Source: Cristatella mucedo (lineage: Eukaryota; Bryozoa; Phylactolaemata; Cristatellidae). Taken from it: a DNA stretch of 64,000 bases. This document shows positions 11,060-23,142 of the stretch, in pieces. Position numbers and translations under genes: made by a program. The stretch is taken from NCBI GenBank assembly GCA_009760855.2, contig WPIO01000022.1:427001-491000 (forward strand). The letters are read 5' to 3'. Numbering within the stretch: the stretch's first letter is position 1; each line of letters starts with the position of its first letter. The notes below the pieces were generated by a model, which was not told the DNA's origin, made no database searches, and was given only the letters and a program-made list of their open reading frames with translations.

Positions 11060-11690
11060 AACCTAAGCGGCTTTCGGTACGCACTCGGTAGCCAACAGAC
11101 TTCGTCTCACGCAACAAAGAGAAAGTGGGAAGCATAGCAGAGTCAGAAGAGCAGTTGAGGTAGTGAGTAGCATAGAAGTAGCAGCTCACGACCGCTGAAA
11201 AGGATGAGCCATAGTCGGCAGCAGGAGAGTAGTTGTCGTTGCATAAGAATTGTGGAAGCGAGTTCCACAGTCCAGGACCTGCAGAGCTAAAGCTTCTGTT
11301 GCCAACGGTCTTTAAGCCCGAGGAATGGAACAGCTAATTTATTGTCCACACAGGACCTGAGGGCACGAGGAGGCTGAAACTGGTGCAGCAGTTCAGCTAG
11401 GTACGGAGGAGCCAAGCCGAGGTGGGCCTTGTGGGTCAGGGTAGGAACTTTTGTGTATTCGTTGCTCAACCGGCAGCCATCCTAGCTCTTTCAGCAAAGG
11501 AGACATGTGGTCAAACCTCTGGGACTTGAAAAAACTAGCTTTGCAGCCATATTACACTAGTATTTTGCATCGGTTAATTAATATGACATTGGAAGCCTAC
11601 CAGCATAGTACAGCCATGCTTCAAGCAATGTGCCTGTTATGTCAGCTGTCCCTGCTTGGGAAGCAGGCTTGGCAATAGTCAAGAATCTAG
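11060..11690 (-). pseudogene. Second LINE family, ORF2 C-terminal fragment
   Basis: The minus-strand frame contains HLGLAPPYLAELLHQFQP, then LRSCVDNKLAVP and GLK. This is the conserved C-terminal region of L2/CR1-like ORF2 (the GLAPPYLSELL block). The nucleotide sequence aligns along its length with 15060-15620, for example GAGTAGCATAGAAGTAGCAG against GAGTAGCTTGGAAGTAGCAG. It carries stops and frameshifts. The next 1.2 kb (11690-12880) is unassigned. Confidence 0.75.
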
Positions 11691-12881
11691 AGCATAGGTG
11701 AGTGTACTCCGGCTCAGGCTAATCCAGTGGTCCAGTGCAGCACATCCGGGGCAGCGATTTCTCACCCTTGGATCAGCCCGATGGGTCATGCAGCCCGACA
11801 TTCCACCCAAGATTGTCCCTCTTGGTTTAGCCTGGCCGTCACTTAATTGAGGGCATGGAGGGGGTAGGTAGACCAGACCCCAAACAACGATAGTCAGCAA
11901 AGTAGTAATCGTCTGGAGCATCGTCAGCTTTGCTGTGGTGTGAGATGGGTAAGCCCAATATTTTCTTTGTCTGGGGCATCCTTTTAAACATCTGCTGTGA
12001 GTGGATTTAGCAGACAGCCGATGAGTGATGCTCTGCACCTGTTGAGCACCCGGCATCTGCCTTGGTGTCTCAGTAGCAATGACAAACATTGCAAAAGCAA
12101 ATATCAGCCTCACAGCTAAAAGTCTGCTGCATCTGACTGTTTCGTGCATTGCAATGATCAAACAGGTGGCAGCCTAGGTCACAAACGCTGCCATTAAAGG
12201 TCGGCTCCCATCGTGTCTTTTTTGATGTTCCTGAAGAACAGACTGATTAAATAATTCTGCAGCACTCTACGGGTCAGGTTATAGCCTCAGCCGCTAGTAA
12301 TGCAGAGGAGCACCTGAAACTCGGCCCTTTTTAAGATTCTTTTCAGCAAGGTGAAGCTTGACAGCTGCTCACAGGTCCAAGCCACAAACCAGGACATTAT
12401 CATGCATGTTTGGCAGCTCAGCATGAAGCTGTATTCATGTGGACGAGAGGCAATGCTCAACACGTGGTGTTGTCTCGTAGCCACTCATAATAATTTTATT
12501 TCTCTTAGTTAGAATCCCAACAAAACCGAATCTCCATTCAGGCGATTTACAACTTGCTGTAAGAGCATCAGTAACCTAAGGTTTATGACATCGAAGGATA
12601 TTCCATGCTTAGACAAGCAAGCAAAAGCATGCAAGAAGACACCTAGGCCCAGTGGCAGTAGTAGTAGGACCCTTGTTTGGTAGCCTGAACTGAATGATTC
12701 ATGGGTAACGTAGCGTGCAAAGCACACAAGAGCAAAAAGAGTTCACTTCGGTATGGGAAAGTGAACCGAAGTGAACTTCCGGGAAAGCCGAGGAGAACAG
12801 GCTTGACTGTAGCTCAGACTTATATTATGCACAGTCAATAAAGGTGGTGACGGAATCTGGTAGCCAGTTTAAGATTTTAAT
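11691..12881. other. Unassigned intron DNA
   Basis: A 160-codon minus-strand open frame (11679-12161) shows no domain I recognise. It may be older LINE-derived sequence, since it follows directly on a LINE fragment. Nothing else stands out. Confidence 0.35.
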
Positions 12882-13090
12882 AATAATAATAGTAATACAT
12901 GTTATAGCACCCTCAAAGAATTCAATTTCTTTCTAGGCATTTTACAATTGCTGCAAAGGAAGCACGATCGAATGGTTAGTGGTAGCATGCTGAATATACA
13001 ACAAGAATAACAAGGTTAGGGTTGACATGCACAGCACATTAAGGATGAATCACTGGACCCACTAAATGCTGATATTTTTGGTGTATATGA
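12882..13090 (-). mobile_element. L2-type LINE 3' end, antisense
   Basis: (AAT)n, then the reverse complement of the family hairpin (TTCAATTTCTTTCTAGGCA), TTGCTGCAAAGGAAG and the body to GGACCCACTAAATGCTG. More diverged than its neighbour at 13673. 13091-13672 has no clear assignment beyond a short TATA-rich run near 13558-13612. Confidence 0.75.
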
Positions 13091-13672
13091 GCTGATCGCT
13101 AAAAGATTTAAATTCAGTTGGATGACCGGCAGCCGAGGAGCAAGTGTTGTGAGAGCATACTGAAGGAGTAAGGAGGTCGAATAGGTAGGATGCTTAGAGC
13201 TGTCTATGATTTACCATTCACAGAAGCTCTCCACACAATAGACGTGCCTGCACATACTGTGCATTCATAATCTAGTAATCATTTGGCAACCATTTGCTGA
13301 GTGTGAGATTTACTGAGCGTGAGCTGCTCAGAATCACTGAGTTATCAGGCATTACATTGCCAAATATCAACTGACGAATGCTGATGAGAGATTTTCTAGT
13401 TCGCCTGGTACCTTTTGGTTTCTGGGCCTGCTTTTTGCAGGACAGCTTGCTCCACATGCTTTGTCGGTTTGCGTGATCGGCTCACCTTCTCCGAAGCCAG
13501 TCTGTTCAGTTCAGTTCAAGGAATGGTTTAGGTCCTGCCTTAGTGGAAGATTTTGCAGCATATATATATCATGGGTCTGAAGTCAGCCAGTGAGCTTTAT
13601 ATACATATACATATATAAATTTCATTTGTATAACACCTAGGAGAAATTGATCTATTCAGCACTTCACATATA

Positions 13673-14025
13673 ATAATAATAATAATTCACTTGATAAAGC
13701 GCCCTCAGAGAACTTAATCTCTCTCTGGGCGCTTTACATTTGCTGCAAAGTGAAATGCAATTGAATGGTAAGTAAAATCATGCTTGAAAAACAAAACAAA
13801 CGAAATGAATAATATGGTTAGGGGTGACATGCACAGGGTCAGCATGCAAATGTGGTTAGTGGCAGCATGCACAGTGTCAGCATGCATAAGCACATCAAGG
13901 ACGAATCACAGGGACCCACTAAATGCTGTCCTAAATAGGTGTGTTTTTAAGTTCCTTTTAAATGTGGTCAGGTCAGGGGATGTTCTGACGCAGGTCGGGA
14001 GGGAGTTCCAGGCAGGTGGGAGTTC
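13673..14025 (-). mobile_element. L2-type LINE 3' end with target-site duplication
   Basis: Antisense copy of about 350 bp covering the 3' UTR and the last codons of ORF2. It is flanked by the 8-bp repeat CACATATA at 13665-13672 and 14026-14033. Similarity to the copy at 26266-27765 stops just after GGGAGTTCCAGGC. A short local duplication (AGGTGGGAGTTC) fills the 5' junction. Confidence 0.85.
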
Positions 14026-14599
14026 CACATATACCACAGGCCTCGAGCCTTCGAAGTATGTGGTACCCAGGCATTCGGAGCTTCTATTGCCGATGTTCGC
14101 ACTTGGATGACAACTTCCCGTAGCAAATGACAAATAGACCAACATGATAATCATGGGAAATCCATTGTCACTCAGAACTGGAAAGGCTAACCCAAAGAAC
14201 CGGCTCTACCAGCATGCCTCCTGCTGCCTCTCCCCTGAATCTGGGTGCTCCCTATTCCTAAACGGCCTTTCACTGGATGACCACATCAGCTTAACGGTCG
14301 AGTTTGCCTACTTTCAGCTAGGTTACATTGCGAAAATTCGGACTTCCTTAGCTAGGATACCAATGTTAAGTTAGTCTGTGCATTTGCGACATCATGTGTC
14401 GTGAATGTCACAAGTGCCATGTTGTTGTACCACTTCTTAGCAACGCCGATGTACTCTTGCTGCCCATCTTGAGCACATCGACGTTAATGTCGCCTGTCGT
14501 CTTCCTGTCACTTTTAGGTCTCTTTGGTTTCTTGCTGCAGCTTATCAGTTCGAAATACTTACTCGTCGTGTCTGCACGAATACCACCACTCCTTTGACT

Positions 14600-14958
14600 C
14601 AGATCGTTTAGATGTGCCCCTAACCAGCCTCAATGCCTCAAGAGAAATGCCTGCAGTTCCAATGCATGCAAAGCCTAGAACTTGCTGCCGAGTGCCGTGA
14701 AACTGACAGGAGTACAGACTGACATCCCCCTGACTTGACGCGATTTAAGACGATGCTCAAAGCCCACCTGCTACTCTCTGTAATTCCTCTGTACACGTGA
14801 ATTGCTCTTTATGTGCTTATGTTTGTTGCAATTGTAATGCTGATATTACTGATCAATTGATGTGTTCTCTCTTCAGTTATGTGCAAAAATCCTAGAGACA
14901 GATTTAGTTACCTTAGGGTGCTAGAAAACTGACACATTATTATTATTATTGTCATTAT
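14600..14958 (+). mobile_element. LINE 3' end (second family)
   Basis: Decayed end of ORF2 (frames reading LTRFKTMLKAHLL, the usual L2-type C-terminus), then a 3' UTR and a hairpin-like CCTAGAGACAGATTTAGTTA and AGGGTGCTA, ending in (ATT)n. It differs from the main family in its UTR. The DNA before it (14034-14599) is unassigned. Confidence 0.6.
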
Positions 14959-15039
14959 CATTACTGGTATTGTCAGAATTTCAATGCATGATTAGGATGA
15001 GTGTCTTTATTTTTGAACCCACAAACCCATAAAGACCTA

Positions 15040-16420
15040 ATGGGTGTTCGTGTTCGGCTGGAGAGGTTTCTATCGGGCACTCAAAGAACAAGCAGCTTAA
15101 TGTGCTCATACTGTTTCCAACTGACTTCGTCTTACTATACGAAGAGGAAGTATAGCAGGGTCAGGATGACAATTGAGGAAGTGAGTAGCTTGGAAGTAGC
15201 AGTGCAGGGCAGTTGCAAAGGATGCACCGGAGCTCGGCAGCAGCAGAGAAGATATTATGCAAAAATAAGAGCTGAGAAAGTGAGTTAGGACCTAATTAGC
15301 AAAAACAACTTCTGTTGCCTATAATCTTCAAGTGAAAGATTGGAGAGCAAGTTTACTTTCCAGAGAGAACCTGGGAGCATGAGGAAAAAAGGAGCTGGGA
15401 ACTGAAACTAGTTGAATAGTTCAGCTAGGCAGCAGGGAGCCGAACAATGATTGGCCTTGCCCATCTGAATAAGGCTTTCTCTCTGTATCGGTTGATGAAC
15501 CGGAAGCCATAGCAGCTTCCTAGTAATGGAGACCCGTGAAAGGACTTGTTGCATCTAAAGACCAGCCAAGTTACCATATTCGTCACCAAGTGAGGAAGCT
15601 TAATGGTGCCTAGAGAGATTCAGGGATCTAGCGATGACTTTAGCCAACCGCTGCAGTTACTAGTATTTAATCCTGGGTAGGGATCCAAGTTGGTGACTAG
15701 GTGTAATGGCAACCTCTTGTAAATACAACTTTCAACTATCGAGCAGTCATTATTGAGATACCTACTTACATTATGAGCCCTCGATGGTGATATAGTGCAC
15801 TAGGGTACCTTCAGCTAAGAGAGCAGAGTCACTTATTCCAACTGCTTGTTTTGAGATTCTAAGAGAAGTTCAGCTTAATCCTAATTTAGCTGAAGTAAAT
15901 CGGTGGCGATATACATGACCAAATTTCTCCAAGGGAGCTATTCAGTTGCTCAATCATTGCAGCTTATTCCGGGGCTTGAATGACAAATACTGCTGAGTGT
16001 CATTGGCATGAATGTGATATCCAATGCCACGGGCTTGAATTACCTTCTCCAAAGGCTCTGTATAAATGGAGAGCAGCAATTGATGGAGAGAACACGCCCT
16101 CAAACTCCACTCAAGACACAAATGCTGAATGAGATCTGACTACCACATAGCATGCACTGGATACAGGTTCGAATTTAATAGTGCACGAGCTTCATCAGTC
16201 AGACTCATAATTATTTTCAATTGCTCAAGCACGATCACGTGATCAATATCGAAAACTGCAGGTTGGTCGAACAGGACCAAGGCAGTGACATTACTTTCAT
16301 CATAGCGATTAGTGATACAGTAGAGAGTAGTTTCAGCGGAATGATGTTACTTGAATCCAGACTGAAGTTTTCCTGATGAATCACTTTTGTGAATGTATTC
16401 CGTAAGATGTTCTCTCACAC
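15040..16420 (-). pseudogene. Second LINE family, longer antisense relic
   Basis: 15060-15620 aligns with 11060-11690. Farther on, 16200-16390 aligns loosely with the RT region of the L2 copy (around 27590-27765), sharing the order of TGATCAATATCGAAAACTGC, a GAACAGGACCAAGGCAG-like block and CCAGACTG. So it runs from the ORF2 C-terminus back into the reverse transcriptase, with many stops and small indels. Confidence 0.65.
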
Positions 16421-16828
16421 TTCCGAGAAATTAAGTTGTTTGTTAAATTCTCCGATCTAATTTGTGATAGTTAATATCATCATTGTATCGTGTAGGCATG
16501 TCATGCCGATTTTTTTGACCAAGTTTTTTGCACATGCAAGCCGCTGAGATCTTTGGGATTCGTGGCTATGGAAGTTCAGCAGCAACATAATTATTTCCTG
16601 TAGTCTTATCTGCTGTGCTAACTAGCTATTCTGTGTGTACTAAACGTGTAGCCCTAGGTTCGTGAAATTGGCTGAACTTTCCCAAACTCAACTAATCGTA
16701 GCTGATACAGCTTGCGATGGCTGGCTGCCCGGCTTCACTGTTTGCCGTCCTGCAGCCACCTCCTCTGCAGCTCCTTTGCTGAAGCTCGCGGTTTTTCCTT
16801 GATTGCAGTGGCTGAGTTTGCATGCCGC

Positions 16829-16853
16829 CTGTATGCACAGTATGTGCATACAG
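16829..16853. repeat. 25-nt inverted repeat
   Basis: CTGTATGCACA and its exact reverse complement are separated by GTA. No other context. Confidence 0.8.
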
Positions 16854-17024
16854 AGTGCTGGCTACCTGGCTGGGCATGCTCATTGTGTGAATTGCCGTTA
16901 TAAACGAGCCTTTGTTCGTGACGGCTGGCACGGCATTGACCTAGCAGAGCATGACCTTTTTTAATGTCCATTTGTGCCAGTTTCCTAAGAAAGATGTCAG
17001 GTGTAGCTCCAGGCTCTTTTCTGT

Positions 17025-17142
17025 AGCATCCGGGTCCTCGGTCTGATGTTTGTATTTCGTGACTCAGCTCCTTGGTTTGAGTCCTGTGTTGGGAATAGCC
17101 ACTAAGGCTCTGCTATCGCCATATATGAAAGAGGCTATTCAA
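17025..17142 (+). mobile_element. SINE-A copy, degraded
   Basis: TGGTTTGAGTCCTGTGTTGG recalls the B-box region. GCCACTAAGGCTCTGCTATCG, then ATGAAAGAGGCTATTCAA matches the SINE-A tail (GCCGTAAAGGCTCTTCTGTCG and AAAAAGAGGCTGTTAAAT). The head is largely lost. Confidence 0.55.
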
Positions 17143-17144
17143 AA

Positions 17145-19490
17145 GGCCTACCTTGACCTCTACCTTTATTCCTGGTGCAATTCGCGATTTATCATGTTAT
17201 ATCACTATATGTTAAAGGTTAGCAATCAGGTTTGTTCTGAAAGTATGGGTTTTGCACTGCCTTTTGTTTGGGTACATTTGGACCTAGCTGTTCATGGCCT
17301 TCGTCATCGAGGTTTGGGCAGAGGGCAAACAGGACTTGTTTTGTGGCACGATAGTGTTGTGCTAAGAAGCCTGGTGCCACCTGCCTGCAAGCCCCCTTCA
17401 CCTAACCCAAATGCCAGCCAATCAATGTGATTATCCTGTGTCAAGGTCCGGGTTCAGCCCCTCCCATACAAGTTACAACCCAGTTGACAAATTCCTGATC
17501 GTGCCCATGGTTGTGCTTGTCCTAAATTCGTTTGATATTCATGTGTCTGAATGCTCATGAGCTGCCCAATTGCCCAACAGGATTTGTAGTAGAAAAGTAC
17601 TGAGACACAGAAGACCTCAGTGATTTATGGGGCAAATGTCGATTTGTCAACGACATTTTCTGTTTATCTGCCATAGTTTTGGCATTGTCCTTTCATATAT
17701 GGTTTCTGCCTCTGTTGCATGTAAAGAAATCACTAATTTTGCCAGACTTCTGTTGTACTGTTGCCCTGCCATCGTGCTTTCATGTAGACACATCTGCCCA
17801 TTGAGTCTGGCTTTTTTTTGGGGGGGGGGGGCTACATTCTGACCTTTCGTACTACTCCAACAACTGATGCTTGTTTCGTCGTCTATCATTTGTCTGTGCC
17901 ACTTGTCCACTTTGATCAGGTGACTTGAGAGTGCACTGCACCTTGTGGCAGGCATCAGTTTCTGTGTTGCGTGTTGCTGCTAGTCGAACCACCTATCCTG
18001 GTCTCCTATCCCACTTGCTAAATCGTGCCCGTGTACATGTTGCCGACAGGGGCAATTTTTGGGGTATTTTAGGGAAAAGCATGTGATGCTATACATTAGT
18101 CGTGAGCCCCGTGTAGTAACACGGGCTAGAGAGGCCTTGAGAAAGTTGTCATTCCTATTCGATGAGTTGGTCATGCAGCACATTAAGATCGCTCAGCATC
18201 GAGGTCCGTGAACCAGATCCTGATTTTAGCCCGGTGCATCCCACCCAAATCCAACTGATTGCCGGTACCGATAGTGCAGTACTGATGTCTTTCTGTAATC
18301 TGAAAACTTTGTTATCTTTCTGTTTTGAAACCTTGTTACCTTCGGGCAAAGTGCAAACATCTCTATGGGTAGTTCCTGCATGACCATCTTATGGACTTCT
18401 CCAATAATAATCTACCTCTATAATAAGCTATGTCTGTCAGTTAGTCCATTAGTTACGACATTTGTCCATCCCTGCTTTCAGATTTACAATGACACATTCA
18501 TGATATATTTATAGTAGGTACACTGTGGTGCAGCGACTGTGAGTGTCAAAAGGGGAGCGGGAGAAGGGCAGATCATTTTCCAATCTGCATGTTTAGGTGC
18601 ATCTGTACACTCTTATAGTTTTAAACATTTATTGAACATTTAAACATTATTTGAACATTAATTGAACATTTAAATGCTAGAACTTCACAGGACTAAGGAC
18701 TTTATAAGGGTTAGGGTTCAAATAGTGGCCGTGGCATTCCAGCAGGGGATTTGCTCACCCACTGCTTTCTGCCAAAGTGACGACTGGCGCTTCCCAGCTT
18801 CTGCTTGGACCGGCTGAGCTGGCTGCTGATTGGAAAGCTGCCATGGTGAGCATGACCGACCGGAAGTAATGCTGGGCCTGCCTTTGGCTAGAGATGGAAA
18901 TGCGTAAATAGAATCTCCCTTTTCAATCTGTGAGTTTTCATGGGGGGCCTGACTTTATGGGGGTGTGCTCACCGGCTAAGTCAGTGGACACTGCAGCCTT
19001 CCATAGCAAAAATAGTTTTCCATGATTTTTCTCACGGGTGGAGGCTAATTTTGTGAATAAAACTAGTGGTTTCCACATGCCGTTGAGGACCGGCGAGTTT
19101 TCATAGCAATGCATTAGGGGAAAAAGAGGAGCAAAGCAGGCAGAATGTGAGCATCCAATCGCTGACAACAACAGGAAAAACAAGCTAGAAAGGAAGGCAG
19201 AAAGGTGCCACACGTCCTCCTCCCAAAACTCAACGGAAACGTCCACTGTAGAAGAAACCCAGGAGCTTCGTACTGTCAAAGCTTAGGCAGCGCCTCACTG
19301 ATGACAAGGTCAAAAACAGAAAGAGACTGAAGGTCAGATTCGAGCACTTCGCGACCCAGGTCGTGGTATGGAGTCCTTACCCGACTGCAGGCCGGGCTCA
19401 GCAGCTAGGCTTACTAACTGCTGGGTGTGCTGATATTCACGCGCAATGCTGAAATTTACCCTGATTTCTGATGGACTTAAGCTAGTAGTA
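17145..19490. other. Unassigned intron DNA
   Basis: It holds a T/G homopolymer run at 17811-17831 and a degenerate TTGAACATT-type tandem repeat at 18625-18675. Open frames here are short and unrecognised. Confidence 0.35.
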
Positions 19491-19497
19491 ATCGTGA

Positions 19498-19812
19498 TAA
19501 TAATAATTAGAATAAGAATAAGATATTTGTTCAGCACCCTAATGGAAATAAATCTCTGTATATAAACTTTATTTATGCCACAAAGGAAGAATGCCAATTG
19601 GTTACTGATAACATGCTCAGTGTCAGAACGCTAAAACACATAAAGTACAGTTCACACAGACCCAGCAAATGCTATGACAAGCAGGTGGATTTTTTATTTT
19701 AATTTTGGTGTGTCGTCAAGCCAGGGATTGTCCTGACGTCAGTCGGCAGTGGGTTCAAGGCTTTAGGACTATAAGAACTAAATGCGCGGCCTCTAAAGGA
19801 TTCGAGGCACAG
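19498..19812 (-). mobile_element. L2-type LINE 3' portion, antisense
   Basis: Begins with AAT-rich tail sequence and the diverged hairpin, then CACAGACCCAGCAAATGCT, the TTGTCCTGACGTCAGTCGG block and CTAAATGCGCGGCCTCTAAAGG. These are in the same order as 26508-26660. It is directly followed by the dispersed repeat at 19813. Confidence 0.75.
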
Positions 19813-20055
19813 TGGCATAGCCAAGGGAAGGGAGCATTTGCCCCCCCCCAGAGTGGGGGGGGGGGGCAGCGACTTGGTCGGCCTTCTATTCTTTTGTCAC
19901 ACCAATGACAAAATTATGTGTCCAATCTCTGCTCAAAGAGCAACCGTCGCATTTGGGTCAAATAAACACTAGGATTGTATGCTGCCATTTTTTTCCATTA
20001 ATTGTGAATCTTGACCTCCTACATAAAAATCTTGCACCCCAGATGAAAAGCAATC
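19813..20055. repeat. Unclassified dispersed repeat (copy 1)
   Basis: GGGAGCATTTGCCCCCCC, a G-rich run, then ACCAATGACAAAATTATGTG, CAAAGAGCAACCGTCG, AATAAACACTA and TTAATTGTGAATCTTGACC with CTCCTACATAAA. The same ordered blocks occur at 33663-33950. No coding capacity is seen. The CATTTGCCCC/GGGG junction suggests a terminal hairpin. Confidence 0.65.
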
Positions 20056-20159
20056 CTCTAGCTCTTGCCTCTTGATTTGAGTATTGTTTGAAGCTCAGCT
20101 AAAGGACTTTAATCAAAAGTGGTGGTGGTGGTGGTGGTGCAATGCCGAGCCAGGTTTGG

Positions 20160-20340
20160 AAGTAATAGTAATAATAATAATAATGCACTTGATAATGTAG
20201 TTAGGATAGGTAGGCTGGAGCCAGAGTACGGGACGGGACCTACAAGTGATGGAGCCACTCAGCTATTGTTGCTGAGGTTTTTACTACAGGCTTCGAAGTG
20301 GAATGCCATTATGACATGCACTTGCTAGTGTACCAAGCAA
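20160..20340 (-). mobile_element. L2-type LINE internal fragment, antisense
   Basis: After (AAT)n and CACTTGATAA, the sequence jumps to TAGGCTGGAGCCAGAGTA and GGACCTACAAGTGA. This matches 26747-26785 of the best L2 copy, so the copy carries an internal deletion. A (GTG)n run at 20119-20139 precedes it. Confidence 0.55.
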
Positions 20341-20492
20341 TCGCTAAATAACCGTGGCCGTTCTTAGCATAGAGTGCTCCAACCACAGAGCCACCTAGTT
20401 ATTGCACAGTATGTAGCTGGCACTAGACACCACCATCACTCAGCTGTGGCCATCGTGCACATCAAGCAGCTCAAAGATTTTTTGGCTTCACA

Positions 20493-20552
20493 CATTCTAA
20501 GAGCTGCACGAAAGGCCGTGCACGCATGGTCTTTCGTGCAGCTCTTAGAATG
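20493..20552. repeat. Perfect 22-bp stem hairpin with 16-nt loop
   Basis: Arms 20493-20514 and 20531-20552 are exact reverse complements (core TAAGAGCTGCACGAAAG), separated by 16 nt. Total length is 60 nt, the scale of a microRNA precursor. It could equally be a recent inverted duplication next to simple repeats. TGACCATGACCATG repeats follow directly. Confidence 0.9.
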
Positions 20553-20642
20553 ACTATGACCATGACCATGCACGCATGACCATGACCATGACCTGAACAC
20601 ATGCGCATGTGCACTCACACACTCACGTGCATGCACTCACGT

Positions 20643-20643
<1 letters not shown>

Positions 20644-20689
<46 letters not shown>
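20644..20689 (+). repeat. (CA)n microsatellite with cryptic flanks
   Basis: About 22 CA units, followed to 20800 by ACAC/ATGTGC alternations. The histidine/threonine-rich frames here are artefacts. Confidence 0.95.
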
Positions 20690-20691
<2 letters not shown>

Positions 20692-21386
20692 CGCGCACAT
20701 AAACATGCATATGTGCGCACACGCACACACATATGCATGTGCCCATACACACGTGCGCACACGCACGCATGTACACACATGTGCAAAGCATGCATGCAAA
20801 CACCGTGTGCATTTTTGAGTTCTTCTCTAGGTCGGCCGTTTGAAACAAACTAGTAATAGCAGATAAGAGCTGCTCGTGGTTCTCGATCAGCGGGCATCGG
20901 CCTGGCTCCGGGTAGTCACACGATGATGCCATGCCAGCCCTTCACTAAAAGGCTGCTGGCTGCAATTCAGAGCTCTGCTGCTGCCGTAGGTTTACCGGCT
21001 CGAGTCTAATACATGCTGTTGCATGCTGCAAGGTTTCTCGACAGTCACTCGTGCGTCGGCTTTTCCACAGTTCTTAGCCCTAAATGTCTTTTCCAGGTAC
21101 AGCATCTATTTGCAGCATTATTTGCCAAGCACTTCTTTGTGCATGCCACATGCAGTCTTTCTTCTATCGGTGTCATTTGATTTTCCAAGCTACCAGGATC
21201 TGTAGCTTGGACTGCTGGTTGTGGTACTTGTACTCGAAATGGGTCAGCTGGTGTGAGTCTTACTTCTGGTTTATTTGGACGAATTTTAGCTCACTGATAT
21301 TTCTTTGAGGTGTCGAGTGCTTTAAAAATCCGACTGGCGACCAGCAGAATAAGTTCGTATGCATCATGTCCCACATAAATTATGTA

Positions 21387-21409
21387 CACACATATATATA
21401 TATACATAT

Positions 21410-21441
<32 letters not shown>

Positions 21442-21500
21442 GTATACATACATATATGTATGTATATATATATATATATACCCACATGCACATATACATA
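21387..21500. repeat. Compound (TA)n/(CA)n/(TGTA)n microsatellite
   Basis: Alternating purine-pyrimidine sequence, mostly TATATA broken by ACACAC and GTATGTAT. Likely unstable and cruciform-prone. Confidence 0.95.
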
Positions 21501-21504
21501 TACA

Positions 21505-21783
21505 GCATAAGGGTTTTGTAATAAGAACCTAATCCATTACTGGACTGGGTTCCTAACTCAGGTCATTCGTTACGCTGATCGGGATTTCCCTCAGGCCACT
21601 GTGAGAAAATTTGTAATTCGTTACTTAGCTCGGCAGAAAATCACGAAAACCATTCATCCATTAAAAATAGGTTGGGCAAGGAAAGCTCAACATTTCGCAA
21701 TATTCAAACTGCTGGAAACGAATGAAAAGCACGATGAAGAACTAAAGGAGGATGCATACAGCTTACACACCAAAACTCTATAG
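21505..21783 (+). CDS. Unidentified open frame of about 92 codons
   Basis: An open frame without an initial ATG runs from about 21505 to the stop at 21781-21783. It is Lys/Arg-rich, with words such as RYADRDFPQATVRKF and IGWARKAQHFAIFKLLE. The composition looks more protein-like than neighbouring frames (charged, no low complexity). I do not recognise the family and see no splice sites that clearly tie it to LMF1. It may be a transposon relic or chance. Confidence 0.2.
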
Positions 21784-22072
21784 CAGCAAACACGCCAGGA
21801 CTGGCTTAACAATACTCAAGGAAAGCGAAAAAGGAACACACGAATGAATCTCACTTTCTTTACTTTTTTGTTGGCTAAATGACACGAGGCAGCCATTTGT
21901 GCGCACCCAGTATTCGAGTGTTTACCCGACAGCAAGCACTCGAAAACGAATGCTGTTTTCTATGGTCGGAAAAATGGCCAGTCTATGTGACTTTGCCAGC
22001 CAGCAGTTGTATCTCGGAGAAAAATTGTGTCAAATAATCCGTGTGGGTATTCTGTTTCCAAGGTTGTCTTCC

Positions 22073-22222
22073 CTGGTTTGGACCCGCGGTGAAGATGCTT
22101 ACCCCGATCAAGGTCAAGGTGAATGTACTTGATGGCCGAGGTCGTGGGCTCAAGCCCCGTGGTATATGTGGAGCGCCTGAAGAGAGATTAAGTTCTCTTA
22201 TAGTGCTATACACATGATAATT
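22073..22222 (+). mobile_element. SINE-B copy
   Basis: CCCTGGTTTGGACCC head, GTCGTGGGCTCAAGCCCC B-box region, GGAGCGCCTGAAGAGAGATT then AAGTTCTCTTA and a GTGCTATACA end. Confidence 0.85.
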
Positions 22223-22394
22223 TTTTCACTCAGGATGAGAAAGCATGGGTTTTGTTTACTCATTTCTCTCGTCTAGGCATTGCCCAAGTCTAGACATGAT
22301 GTTACAAATGCAGAACCAACTTTGCCGGGGCTTCATTATCTATGTATGCCCTGGAGTTTCGATAAGGGCTAATGTGTTCGTCATTATTGACCTA

Positions 22395-22480
22395 GGCCGT
22401 AGGTCGAGCTCGGCTTCAATTGTAGAGCATCTGGATAGAGATACAGTTCTTTTAGGGCACTGTACAATTAATAATATATT
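22395..22480 (+). mobile_element. SINE-B 3' half
   Basis: Partial, diverged copy: GTCGAGCTCGGCTTCAA, GAGCATCTGGATAGAGAT, CAGTTCTTTTAGGGCACTG. The tRNA-like head is missing. Confidence 0.55.
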
Positions 22481-23142
22481 TTGCCTTAATTTTGCAACAC
22501 CATCTAACTGAAAAGCAGTCAGTGAAACTGATGTGGCCGTCTATTGAAAGGCCATTTTGGAACAGGACACCTCAGTTAGCATCCCGAGACCACAGCTAAT
22601 ATACTGGCCGAGAAAATTTTGAGAGTCCGTCTTTAGGCCTGTTGGGGGGACACCCCAACACTGTGAGCAGCTGTGAGCTTGTGCGCACGTGTGCAGCCAC
22701 TGTTTTCTGAGCGGGCCATCTTTCATCTCCCCTTAGCTGTCTGTTCTCGGTTTCAGAACGCTAGTCTCATTTTTCACTCGATTATCTTTACTGAAACATA
22801 TTTTCTTAGAACAGGGATAGGCCATCAATGCGACCAGGCATGGTGATCGTCATCGCAAAAGCCACTGCTTTGCTGGCTCATATGTTGCGAATCCTCGTGG
22901 TGGTTTTGCTGACATGTTGGCTTTCAAAACTAGCTTAACATCGAAGCTTGATTCGGACCTAGATAGGTGAAATCATACTGTCAGACACGAACACCAGTCG
23001 TGCTCTGTCCGAAAGAGAGCCTGCCGCCGAAGACTACCGCCGAAGCTGCTGCTTGCTCCTCTACTGTCTGCAAGCCGGCCGCAGCCAGCGGCTTTGCTTC
23101 GAGACCAGCGTCCCACCCCCTGCACCGCTCGACGGCTGCGAT

